Origin: Aphrophora alni
Lineage: Eukaryota > Arthropoda > Insecta > Hemiptera > Aphrophoridae
Direction of reading: 5' to 3'
Length of the DNA: 64,000 nt
NCBI GenBank assembly: GCA_963513935.1
Contig: OY740769.1
Coordinates: 101,473,762-101,537,761 of the forward strand
Shown here: positions 44,096-55,142 of the stretch, in pieces
Layout of the letters: each line of letters starts with the position of its first letter
Position numbering within the stretch: the stretch's first letter is position 1
Made by a program: the position numbers and the translations under genes
Notes under the pieces: generated by a model
Seen by the model: only the letters and a program-made list of their open reading frames with translations
What the model was told of the DNA's origin: nothing
Database searches by the model: none

Positions 44096-46149
44096 TAATT
44101 GTTAAATGATGGGAGTTCAAAACCGTTATTCAGTAGTTCCTTTTTATCTATATACCATCCATATACCAACTGTCTTTACCGTTTATACTAACCATTTATA
44201 CCATCTACACCAACCCTTTACACATTCTATAAAAAGTTACACTAACTAGAGTTTATACCCAAGCACATAAACTATCACCAATACAATGAATACATTTCTA
44301 AACTGAAACATGCTATGTGAATGACCTCATAATTGATAAAACCAGCATTATGACCAGTTCTGAACAAAAATTTTCACAATGTTTGGGTCTATAACAGCTA
44401 CATTTCAACTACCGTACTTAAATGTTAATATAAATCATGGTTAAGTGTAATTTTGAACATTTTGTTTTTGGATTTGTATACGTCTGAAATGAAAAGTTTT
44501 AAAGTTTCGTTTTCAAAATTTAGATTAATGTTTATTTTTGAAAACATTTTGCTGGGGAAAAGGCTCACATCACATTAGCGCATTCTGAATATGAACCCAC
44601 AAAACTATGATTCTTCAACCCACATATTGAAGCCTCACTTTTATTATATACTATGGAACTTTTTGAAATAAACAGATGGCTCTTTTTGTGGCCAGATCTT
44701 TTTTAAAATACATTATTTAAAAAATGCAGAGTATCGGGATGTCCACTTGCCTAACTTATTAATTACATTTTAATGAGTTTTTGTTAATTAATTAAATCCT
44801 TTTCCATTCTAGTTGTGCAATACAAGAGTTAGATTTTAAATTGGATAAAAAATTGGTGAACATTTGAAGAAAATGTTTTCAAATCACACCAGTTTTTTTT
44901 TAAACTTTTTTTCTTTCCAGTAGCACTTTCTTTTATACAGATTGGCAATCCGTGACATCTAGAGTTTGCATTTGTCTCAAGGTGATGTTATGAACAAATA
45001 AATTAAGTGAGTTTACTCTTTTATAAATATAAATATGTAGAAACTGAGAGTGTGGGGAGGTCTGTGAGTGGAAGAGTTTACCTAGGTAAAATGAAAATAT
45101 TTTATGTTAGCAGGGTGGTGTTAATTATTGATTTCCTGCAATTTTTGATTTTAAAGAAGGTTTCCCCGGTTTTGTTAAGGTAGAAGTTTTAAGAGTACAA
45201 TAATCACTCTTTATTGACATTCAAACATGATGGAGCATTGGAATACTACAATCATTGATAGTTGGATCATGACCACTTCAGGGTCAATAGGGATCTGAGA
45301 TAATTAATTATTCTTGCATGACATAAATAATATTTTATTAACTGTTTATACTAGTGTTTCTGTTATTAGTAGACTGTGATTCTTGCAAGTGTTAATAATA
45401 AATCTTTCTTGTAAACTAAATGTGACAGTAAATAATACCACAACAGTTTGCTTCTTGTATAGTGATTATCATTAATAGCTGTAGTAAATACTAAAATGTA
45501 CCTATCAATATATGAACCTTGGAATGTTGACTGCTTCAACTGAAAAACTAACCCTTACTCTATCACTGGCAGGCCTCAGTGGGTGGTCAACCAATTCGTA
45601 GGAGGTGTAAATAATGTGACTATTGTTTATGTTTTACTCTAAATTCATTTATGCATATATACAAGTTATGTGAAAGTTATATAGAGTTTTAGAAAAAAAC
45701 CACATTGACTGTTCTGTAAATAATAAATCCTTTGAATGGGTTTTACTTTTTTAGATAACTTACTTAATTGGTTGAGGTGTCATTTTAAAGGTAAACGCAT
45801 CAAGTTTTTCAATAAACAGTAATTTTTTTTCAATGTAACTATTAATTGTGAATATGGCAGACATCCCGCCAAACTCGAACCAGTATTTATCACGCTGTAC
45901 CATAAATTAATTTTCTTAGCTCTGGGAGAACAACAGATAAAGGTGGAAGATATACTCGATCTTTAATGAAAACCCATTAGAAATAATAGAGAGGAGTTAA
46001 ATCTGGCAACTTTATATGTATAAATTATTTGTTGTACCAAATGCAAGTGCAAACATTTACTTAGTATGTGCCAAACATGTATGTGTGGTGTGCCAGTCTT
46101 ACAAGATACACTAGAGATTGAATTTTTAAGGCTATGGGCAAAGCTCTGT
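44096..46149. other. Intergenic, nothing recognised
   Basis: AT-rich. A loose run of TATACCA-type words at 44150-44220 is low complexity. No frames with family features. Confidence 0.4.
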
Positions 46150-46650
46150 CTGATTTCCTCGACAGCATCAGGAAGTTGTGCACAACTTGGTGATTTGTCA
46201 TGTTGTGTAGAAAAACCAATTGCAACAAAATTTTAGTTCAAGAGTACAGAGTACTTGGAGGTTCCTTATCATAATGCGGAGAACAATTGTGTTGAACTAT
46301 AGTTGTGGAGTTGGTTTTTTGAAACCAAAACACAGACTGAGCAGATTAAGCATCGTGAAAGTAGCAATTTTTAACCGTAACGATGGTGATCCATCAGAGG
46401 GTGACTGTATTTGGTACTATGGCACTAAATTTGTCAATCTTGATGTGTTTTGTATTCTGACTAGAATTCCACGAAAATCTTCCCTAGGCTCCTTACGAAA
46501 TCTTCAAGGATGTCATAATCAATGTGCTTAAAGGCTTCTGTCCTACAAAGACAATATGCTGAGTATCAATCTAGCAAATACCTTAAGCTTTAGAATAGTA
46601 CCCTTTGCTTGTAGGAGCAAAACCAACAAAGTCTCATTTTATCAATCCCA
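46150..46650 (-). pseudogene. LINE remnant, reverse transcriptase (badly decayed)
   Basis: The minus strand shows KAFKHIDYDILEDF in a broken frame, resembling the RT block KAFD..DH.IL, followed by SLGKIFVEF. The 103-codon plus-strand frame here is a shadow of it. Confidence 0.4.
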
Positions 46651-46953
46651 TTTTTTAAAGCGGTTTTTTACTGAGCAGTATCCAGTTAGTAGACCGATTT
46701 ATACTAACTATAAAAATTCTAAAATTGCTAGTTGTTTTTTATTCATATGTTATATAAATGATCTATTGTAGTGTGCTGTAATTAAATTTGGTAAATTATT
46801 GAATTTTATAATGGTAAGGATCAAAAATAATTTAACCAAAAATCACTGTTGTGCCTGCTTAGAATATTTTTTACTGTTTTGAACTTGGGTACAGGATGAA
46901 CCTCTTTATCTGTCTAAGTTCTAATGTTATATGTTGAATTCAAGTGTTGAATA

Positions 46954-46998
46954 CTACACCTGAGAAAGCCAATAGTGTTCAGCGAAACAGTGCTGTAG
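46954..46998 (+). other. Hammerhead-like motif, copy 3
   Basis: CTACACCTGAGAAAGCC, an eleven-base interval, GCGAAACAGTGCTGTAG. The outer CTACA/TGTAG bases can pair around CTGA and CGAAAC blocks. It lies next to LINE debris. See finding. Confidence 0.3.
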
Positions 46999-48119
46999 TG
47001 TATATTTAAAAATAAAATGACAGTAAAGTTATTTATACATATAGATTTTTCTTACTTTTGCACGGTAGCTTAGACAATTCAAAATCATTGTCGAGGGGTT
47101 ATAGATATTTTCTTTAATGAATTACTGTTTTATAATTTGCTTTTTTCTTCTACATGTAAATGTGTAGCTTACATTTATTTTACTTCGAAATGCGTTTTTT
47201 CCGAAATCAAGATGTAGATTTACCACTTTTTCACAAAATTGAAAACAGCAGATTCATCACATATCATAAAACTCTTTATGCCTACTTTGAAGACAAAACA
47301 ATAAATACACAACAATAGATCATTTAACAGTATTTTTTTTTTCATTTGAGCTTCTGTGTCGATGTCATATATTATACATTGAAAATTTTTTGTGTTAACA
47401 TTTATTGTAATCAATCTAAACGTGAATATTTTATTGTAAATAAAAGCTTCAAGCAGTGGACCATAACACTGAAATAATTGAACTGAATTTTTGTTGACTC
47501 ATAGAAGGACCAATTGTTTAAATCTTAAGGTTGTGGTTTGAAAACAATGACACTTCTAAATCTGATTGTATTGTTCAGTATAAAATTTATTCAATTATTT
47601 TTACAACATTATCTCTGAATTTATAAAAATCTTTGTTTCTCTCTTAGCTTATAACTGAAGAATGGATGATCTGATTTTCATTCAGTTTTCTTCCTATTAA
47701 TGTAGCAGACTGCTGTGTGCTTAAAATGAGCTATCTAAGAAGGAACTACCGAAAAAACTTTTCAAATGACCATTATTTCAATCATATTTAGCAAATAATA
47801 AAACCTAGTTTATGTACTAAATTTGTCTTAATTTAATTAACATTCTGATTACTAGAATACTAACAGTTTTATTTTTTAATAATGAATCTTATTTTCATCA
47901 CAGACAATGTGTTTGGACATCTTTGATTGTAGATTTTATAACAATAAAAAAATGAGATATTGTGGTTTGTTGTATGATGATCAGGTAAAAAGATGGCTTC
48001 AAAAAATATTTATGGCTTCAATAATAAAATCTGAGGTCATTCTGTAATTTACTATCCAATTTGTCTGGTTAATAAATTTGTCCAATGGTTTGTAAAACCT
48101 ACATATCAAATTTGAGTAA
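46999..48119. other. Intergenic, nothing recognised
   Basis: AT-rich. Short frames without family features. Confidence 0.4.
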
Positions 48120-48560
48120 AATGAAACTTTTTTTTTTTTTTATAACAAGAGTCCATTTACCAAACAATTCATAGATTTAAATACAATAAATAAACTACAT
48201 AAAAATACAATTACAAATACCATATTTAAACATAATTTCATAAAATAGTATAAAATTTAATTTCTGAACTAAATAAGATTATCACCGAATTGAAACTGTC
48301 CCAAATGACACCCAGACAACACATTTGGATTTACCACATGTGGCCGATGAAATCTCTTAGTAATTGTATATATCAAAAGATGTCAATCGTAAATGCTTTC
48401 TGGTCTTCAATATTTTAATATTTATTGTGAGTTTGTTAATAAAAGTAAACACCTGTCTTAGAAGGGAATTTTCTAAATTTATTAAGTCTGTATTGTCTAA
48501 GCCATAAGTCACTTTGATGTCTGGTATTGTAGTTTTGTGTATCACTACTAAATTTTAACC
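48120..48560 (-). pseudogene. 3' end of a retroposed sequence
   Basis: A 15-16 base poly-T at about 48128-48142 is a poly-A tail on the minus strand. Upstream a 62-codon minus-strand frame ends at 48357. It could be a LINE 3' end or a processed transcript; the source is unknown. Confidence 0.35.
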
Positions 48561-49029
48561 TAGAACATTTATTAATACACAATGAGTTAAAATTGATGCC
48601 AAATTACTCCAATGAGTAGGATCAGTGAGCTTTCATAGTGACTGGGGTAATGTTTCCTTGAGGAAGATCGCAATACCCAAAATTTGTATACTAGAAATTC
48701 CAACATCAAATTATGAAAAACATGTACATGTTTTGTTTTTGGAAATTCATCAATAAAAATATCAAACCGGGCATATAATTTACTGAAATAATTTCATAGA
48801 AAATCTTTCAAACATTTTATCCTTGTTACCTTTTCGGAAATAACAGACTTTCCTCCTTTTACTTTGGGGTTTTTTACACTTAATCATATATAAGCCTCAA
48901 ATCAGTTCCAATGAATCAATCAGAATATCGGTACAGACTTCAGTATAGCATTTCCTTACTGTTTAATAATCTCTTCAGTATAAAATTATAAATTTAAGAA
49001 AGAAAAACAATGGAGCAGATGTTTAGAGA

Positions 49030-49320
49030 GGAGCAGGAGTAATGGGGCTTAAGACCTTTCCTTGAGCTTTTGGCAAGAATAAGAACAACACTTATGGAAA
49101 TTTATTTAAATATTCTTTTAAGTTGACGAGAACCACCTCACACCTGAATACTGTACTGAGCAAATCACTGAAGGAGTGTAAAATATAGAGCGTTACCCAG
49201 TTAGTCCCGGAGCAGGGCTAATAGGGCTTAAGCACCTTTCTTTGAGCTTTTGGCAAGAATAAGAACAACACTTGTGGAAATTTATTTAAATATTCTTTTA
49301 AGTTGAGGAGAACCACACAC
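49030..49320. repeat. Tandem duplication, two copies about 180 bp apart
   Basis: GAGCTTTTGGCAAGAATAAG and the next about 80 bases occur at about 49055 and 49235 with few differences (CTTATGG versus CTTGTGG; GACGAG versus GAGGAG). Confidence 0.85.
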
Positions 49321-50980
49321 TTTGGCCATATCAAGTCCAAGTTAACGAGCTAAACATGTCAATTACACTTTATCGCTCCTTTCCTTAGGAGAAAATACAC
49401 CAATGTAGTCAGCAAATAGTTTCAAAGGGTCATTTACAAGTCACATTTTGGGTACAAAATTTTCATATACTTCCCCTTCCATGATCTTAACTTAGAGATT
49501 CAATAAATGTTTATAATAAGCTACCCCCCCCCCCAGCCAAAGCTCTTCTGTGTCATTAAGAATAAAACTATTAAAATGCATTGTTATATTTTCTACATTA
49601 TTTTGGTCTGATTAAAAGTATATAGGTTTTTTGGACCTTGCATGATGTCATCCTACCAAAATTGGTTAATTAAAAAAAATATTGAAATTTTCATTGTACT
49701 AATATTTGATAGCTTACATTTCGATTTCTTGTACATTTCGATAGCTTACATCATCCGACAAAAAACTGAACAGTAGGAAGACGTGCTACAAGGGACTGGT
49801 TTTCTTTTGTGTTGTTAAATCTTGTCAAAAATTTTCTAATGTTAGATAAAATGTTTAATTTATCTCCAGTTAAAATGCTCATTTAGTAACCATTTGTGAT
49901 CAGAGATTTAAACACATAGGATCTTTGTAAAAATAACACTACAGAAATAAAGAATTATTAAAAATATTATTACAATGCTATATGGTGTTTCTCCGTCTAT
50001 CTGTCAGTTGTATCTTCCATGCTTAACCTATATCTTTCCATCTACCACATTTTGTGACCAAGTGGCTAAGGGTCAATCCTTTCTTCTCCTGTTTTTTCAG
50101 TTCCCAATCCTGGTTAACTTTTGTATTTGTAGATCTTCAGTTCTTCTTACAACACTATACCATTTTAATATCATTTGTTTGTTTTGTAACCTCTTATTAC
50201 TCTCTGTATATTTGTAGTTTTAATCCTTTCTTCTTGTAATACTTAAGCTGACCTTCTCCATAAATACATTTCTACTGTGAGCAACTTATCTCTATGTTTA
50301 TTATTTATTACCCAGACTGTCCCATACAGTAGACAGACTACTGAAAGACAGACAGACTACTCTTTGTTCTAAAGAGTATTAATATACTCTTTAGAATTGA
50401 CTTATAGATCACCACCTTTACTCTGTTTATTGTATTGCTGCTCTATAGAATGAGGTTAAGCATTCCTACCCTCACTAATACTTATTGAAACTTCTATGTT
50501 CATTGGCCATCTACTTACTTATAAAATATACAATATTAAAAAACTAAATAATACGCCTCAGCAGAATAGTTATAACAATGAAAAAAAAATCTCTTTATTT
50601 TCTACCAATTAGAATAGATAGTAAATTGTGGCATTTAAATGTGATTTTTACAACAATGCCATGAAAAAAATTTGATAATTTAATGTTATTCGTTACCATA
50701 ATTTATATACACAATACGTAAAATTTAGTGTTTAACAGACATATTGTATGGTTTTCTTTAAGTATATATTTTTTACTTATTCAATAAAAAATATGCTCAT
50801 TGACAGTTAATAGTATTTAGCTAGACGGTCAAATCTAGAATAAAGGTTCTGCAGACCGAACATTGTTCAATTGATAAATGTTGAACATTATAAATATACC
50901 CTATGATATGACATTTTAAAAGATTAAACAATATGTATGTAATATATGTTGGGCTATTAGCATATTGTACAAAAATGGTC
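49321..50980. other. Intergenic, nothing recognised
   Basis: A C9-10 tract near 49525. Short plus-strand frames at 49975-50239 are hydrophobic and without family features. Confidence 0.4.
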
Positions 50981-50984
50981 AATA

Positions 50985-51300
50985 TTTAAATATGTTGACA
51001 AATTTTTTAAATATATCAAATAAATAAAATAGGTCCAAAGATAGATCCCCAAGAAACTTAAAACTAGAATTAGAAATCTTTTGATAGCCTACATCCTTCC
51101 TATAAAGGATTTATTCAATGGGAGTGATGGCATTTTAATTCTGAACTTTCTAACTTAAAACATAAAGAATTGGACTGATAACCTTTTTTTATTTTCAAGG
51201 TCTTCATTGATGAAGTCAAATTCATTACAAGTGTGGTTTTCCCTTTTTGAATACATACTAAAGCTTGTCGGTGGTTGTCCTAGTCTAAAGAGCATTGTAT
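50985..51300 (-). pseudogene. LINE remnant, reverse transcriptase
   Basis: Reading the minus strand from 51300: a damaged FKKGKTT block (usually GFR.G.ST), then near 51060 WGSIFGPILFI, which matches the RT motif GSILGPLLF. Frameshifted and stopped. Confidence 0.5.
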
Positions 51301-51989
51301 TATAAGCTACATTGAAATATCATTAATGTTCGAGAATTTTTTATTTTGAAGTATGTTTATTATTTTAGAAGTCTCCTCAATTAACATTTATCTAAGGACA
51401 GTGCCTTAGATGAGGCCATCTGCCTCATGTACCCAGGTCAGGAAGGGGTGTTCCATTACTGATGAGAAGTAATTGTTTAAAATATTTTCTACGTATAATA
51501 GATCAGAATAAGATAATATATACCTTTAATTTATACATGAACTATGACACATTTTAGGGCATATGTTCAATCTTCTCGACATATAAAATGCAATGTCCCT
51601 CAGTAAGTTTAAATTCGAGAACCACGGGTGAGATTTTCATGTAGTGATCATTCATATATGGCATGATATCTGGTCAGATTTTTGCTTGATTCAAATTGAT
51701 TCAGTAGTTTCCAAGTTATATAGCTCATTTGTTTTGTGGTGAGTCTGGCTTGGAGTGGGGAGGCCAGCTGGCGGAGGGGAAATGTCTACCTATATGTACA
51801 CTGCAATGCCTGCTGTCCCGCCTTTTCGTGATGTATCAACACTAACTATACAGTATTTTGAAATTAATAACCATTTGACAAAAGCTGTTCTACAGCTATG
51901 TTCCTTTACTGTGACAATTAATTAATTATATGTGTTATTAAAATAATGAACACTCTTACAAATAGGTACAAAGCAACCATTTAATAGGA

Positions 51990-53389
51990 TGAATTCAAAT
52001 TACCATTTGATGAATCCATTTAGAGTTGTCGGACGATGAATGAAGTTTTGTGTGTGACGAATGTACATAGGTTTTTCAATGTAAACAATTGTCCTTTTTT
52101 CCTTTCTGAACTGCTTTATTGTTCTCAGAAAATTGATTGTTTTCCCCTTACATCAGGTATTTCGATTAAGATTTGTCTATTGTCACAAGTTTTTTTCCAC
52201 TTAACACATTCACTGCGGTAAAAATGACCATTAGGGTTGGATAATACTAAAATTTTAATTTATCACCAAACCTTAACTTTCTAATGTAGAAGTTCAGATT
52301 TAGGGTTTAAAACTCGACTTCCTTCAAATTCAGGATGTTGAAGTCATGACCCGCCGGCGTCCTGGCCGCATCCTACCGCGTCCGCCATTGCCCGTCACCG
52401 AAGTCTTGGCCGAGCCCCGCCACGGTCAGTTTCACTGAGTCTGCTGCGCCGCACTATACATTTATTTTATATTTGATGATCGATTTACTGATCATCTAAG
52501 TTTCAAATTAGTAGTATACATATTTCACATATTTACAACTATATACAACCCCCCTCTCCATCCGTGAGTTCACGTCTTACAAAGAGTCGTGATATTTGTC
52601 AAAACACGCACCGATGCAAAGCCCTGGTTTATCGGGACATGTTCCGCTAAAGTGATTGAAAGTAAAATAACTTAAAAATAAAATAAATATCAATAAATCA
52701 CACTCGTTACCGACCGTGAATGCTGTAAGCGTGACGTAAAGTTATCGGTCACCATAAACGAACGCCGAGGCCGCGATCCACAAACGAAGCGTCGTAAACA
52801 AACACAAGGGATAACCTTAATATGCGTGCAAATCCAACTCTTCTATCACAAGTGGCTGGGCCACACTGAGCAATGGAAATCGTTGCTACTGTCTTCCTTG
52901 CCGGCATCGCGGCAGTCGGGCACGCATGGCGGCCCAGCCCCGCCGGCGTCCCGGCGCACTCAAAGTGTTAAAGCCCAATTCCTGGATAACTTTCCAAAGA
53001 GAGTATAAGCCTCTTTTGAATCCAATTTTCTCTTTTAGAACTGGTAGTCTTTTTTTTTAGCGTTGGATGTTGCTTGTGAGTAAGGTGAAATTCATTTATA
53101 CACCTACGAATAACACACTTGTCAAAGTCATCTAATTCAGATTTAAATATTTTGCTCGGAAAAGTTGCCAAGTTTCTTTATTACTTTTATTTTCATAAAT
53201 TATTCATTGAATATTTTTGTGGGACATCCCTGTGGCCTGAGCAACTCTTTCTTGTACCTTTGTCAATAATATTGGACCTTCTTGTGCTTCCCTTTTTATA
53301 AAGTTATAATAATTGCTTATGAGCTCTCGTGCCTGGCTGTGAATAATTTTCTTACCACCAATTTTTGTCCTGTTTTGGTTAAATTCCAT
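51990..53389 (-). pseudogene. DDE-type transposase pseudogene, split by a MITE
   Basis: It starts at the ATG at 53389: MEFNQNRTKIGGKKI, LISNYYNFIKREAQEG, TKVQERVAQATGMS (a helix-turn-helix-like start). After a frameshift near 53180 come SELDDFDKCVIRRCINEF and PTLKK. Then a GFKRGLYSLWKVIQELGF block meets the MITE at 52971. Beyond the MITE the same frame resumes with KWKKTCDNRQILIEIPDV, then stops and IVYIEKPMYIRH, where active relatives have a VYLDET-type acidic motif. The pattern fits insect Tc1/mariner-related DDE endonucleases from memory; the exact family is not certain. Confidence 0.6.
52205..52967. mobile_element. piggyBac-like MITE, 763 bp, TTAA target duplication
   Basis: TTAA at 52201-52204 and 52968-52971. 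The ends read outside-in TTAACACATTCACTGCGG and TTAACACTTTGAGTGCGCCG. This is the TTAAC.C.TTGAGTGC style of piggyBac-like elements. The interior is GC-rich near both ends (CCGCCGGCGTCC and CCGCCGGCGTCCCGG) with an AT-rich middle. Removing it with one TTAA restores the transposase reading frame exactly (…ELGF-KWKK…). The 60-codon frame inside is not a gene. Confidence 0.88.
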
Positions 53390-53639
53390 ATTAATAACAA
53401 AAGCAACAACACTACACAAGGCATTAACAAATCACTATACTACTAACTAAACAAATCCGATGTTGTACGACACATAATTGATTACACGTTGTTCGTAATA
53501 CACTGTCTAGAAACGCACTGACGAAAGGACGGCGGAACACCAACTCACTCGCTTCCCCCACCACTAAAAAGTGATGGGAACCTGTTTGCCCGATGAAGGT
53601 CAAAGGCCACTACATACCAAATGACCTCTAACAATATTT

Positions 53640-53900
53640 TCTGGACTAATTTGATAATGTTTTCTACCAATTAAGTGAAAATTCACATTTTCTATTATAT
53701 TTTAATCATTTCAACAACATCATATTTTAATACATTTTATCAACAATGAAGTTAGCACAGTTAAAATGTTATTTATAATTGAAAGAATTATAAGATTTCC
53801 TTCAGAGGTTTCAAACTTCTAGGCGGTTTTAGTTTGAATGCTGTAGTAGGAAGGACTGAAGAGAATCCACTACATAGGATGTAGCCTGAACTGTGAATTT
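53640..53900 (+). repeat. Dispersed repeat R3, right part
   Basis: TCTATTATATTTTAATC, TTTATCAACAATG and GGCGGTTTTAGTTTGAATGC parallel 26210-26400. It is the part of R3 beyond the inserted transposon. Confidence 0.45.
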
Positions 53901-55083
53901 TATCTAAGAAACCACATGTTGTAGAACATTCAAACAAAGGTTGCTCTTCTGTCCTATGTGATATTTAAGAATTGTTTTGAAATATTTTATCCCTAAGAGG
54001 TTTAAAAATGTGATAAGCCAAAATCACTGTTTCTCCATCTTTGTGAATTGCTAGAAGTCTGAAATTCGGCGTAGTTATTATAGACGATTAAGACTTACAA
54101 GTACATATTAAACATAAATTATTTTGAAAAACAACTTTTAATTGGGTAAAAACAAAAATAAAATATTTAGTTATTAAGGATGTTGGTAATCACCATGTAA
54201 TTCTGGCCAAGTGATCATCATTAACTTCATGTTTTAGTAAATATTTCATAGACAATCTATTATTTTCATTCTAGTCTAAAAATATTATTTTTATCACGTT
54301 GAAATTACATTCCAATAAAATATCATATGCTTAAGTCATTCTCTATGCAAAAATTACTTTCGGTAATAAAAACAGGTCAACATTTAAATAGTTCATTATA
54401 TCTAAACCAAATTTTTAAATAACACATGTCATACTGAAGTACAGATATTAAGTCAGTTAAAAATATATGACTCATAAGGGTCGTCAATAAGCCTACATTA
54501 ATTTACACATTTAATATATTAAGTTAACTTAGTGATATAAAAATATACCGACACAAAATTTACGGCAATGTTCCATAGCAATAACAGTTGGAAAATATAT
54601 AGCAACTAAAGTGGATCATGAGAAAGGATCATGAAAATTAGGATCAACATAAATAAGAAATACAATTATAAAATATATAATTTATTTTCTAAAAAAGGGT
54701 AACAACAATAAATGATAAATAATTTTGTTATAATTTATGGAATTATTAGTAATAGGCTAAGACGTTATCTATTGTGAAATAAAAAGATGGAGTCTAAAGA
54801 GAAGATTAATCTTGGATTGTTGAAATGATAATAAAAGGAATGTATTCGAGATAAATGGATAAGTGGAAAAGGATTATATAACACTTTTTAGTTTTAGCAG
54901 AGAACTAAAATAATAAATGAACTAGAGTAGTTTTAAGTGATGTAGAAATTAAGTTCAATAAAATGTAGAAGTTATTTGGCTTAACTTTTCATTATCCCTT
55001 GTCAGATCTGAGTTGAGTTTAGTATTACCACCATATAAAATAAATTATGATGAGTTTACCAACCACAGACACCATGAAACAAA
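53901..55083. other. AT-rich, 3' flank of serpin 2, nothing recognised
   Basis: No frames or repeats of note. It would include the 3' UTR of the short terminal exon. Confidence 0.4.
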
Positions 55084-55142
55084 TCATGGTTTAGGAGGCC
55101 ACACCTGTGCTATCAACGAATCCAGGTCATCAGTTGCCGTTC
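55084..55142 (-). CDS. Serpin 2 alternative terminal exon B (short tail)
   Basis: Acceptor TTTTTGTAATAG before 55142, almost the same as that of exon A (TTTCTAATAG). It accepts the same phase-1 donor after 60258, giving GTATDDLDSLIAQVWPPKP and a stop at 55086-55084. The peptide aligns with the exon A repeat (GTTSYDLEETIELYV), so the exon looks like a shortened duplicate. Because exon A ends in a stop, the two can only be used alternatively. Not supported by transcript data. Confidence 0.55.

Larger units (their letters stand above)
51726..53623 (-). mobile_element. Decayed DNA transposon, about 1.9 kb, with nested MITE
   Basis: Candidate ends CATTTGTTTTGTGGTG (51726) and, inverted, CATTTGGTATGTAGTG (53623) match at 13 of 16 bases. 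R3 repeat sequence flanks both sides (51.6-51.73 and 53.64-53.90 kb), while the R3 copy at 26 kb lacks the insert. The interior encodes a broken transposase on the minus strand. The boundaries are tentative. Confidence 0.5.

Noticed and set aside
46220..46531. 103-codon plus-strand frame
   Set aside because: The opposite strand shows decayed RT similarity; the plus frame has none.
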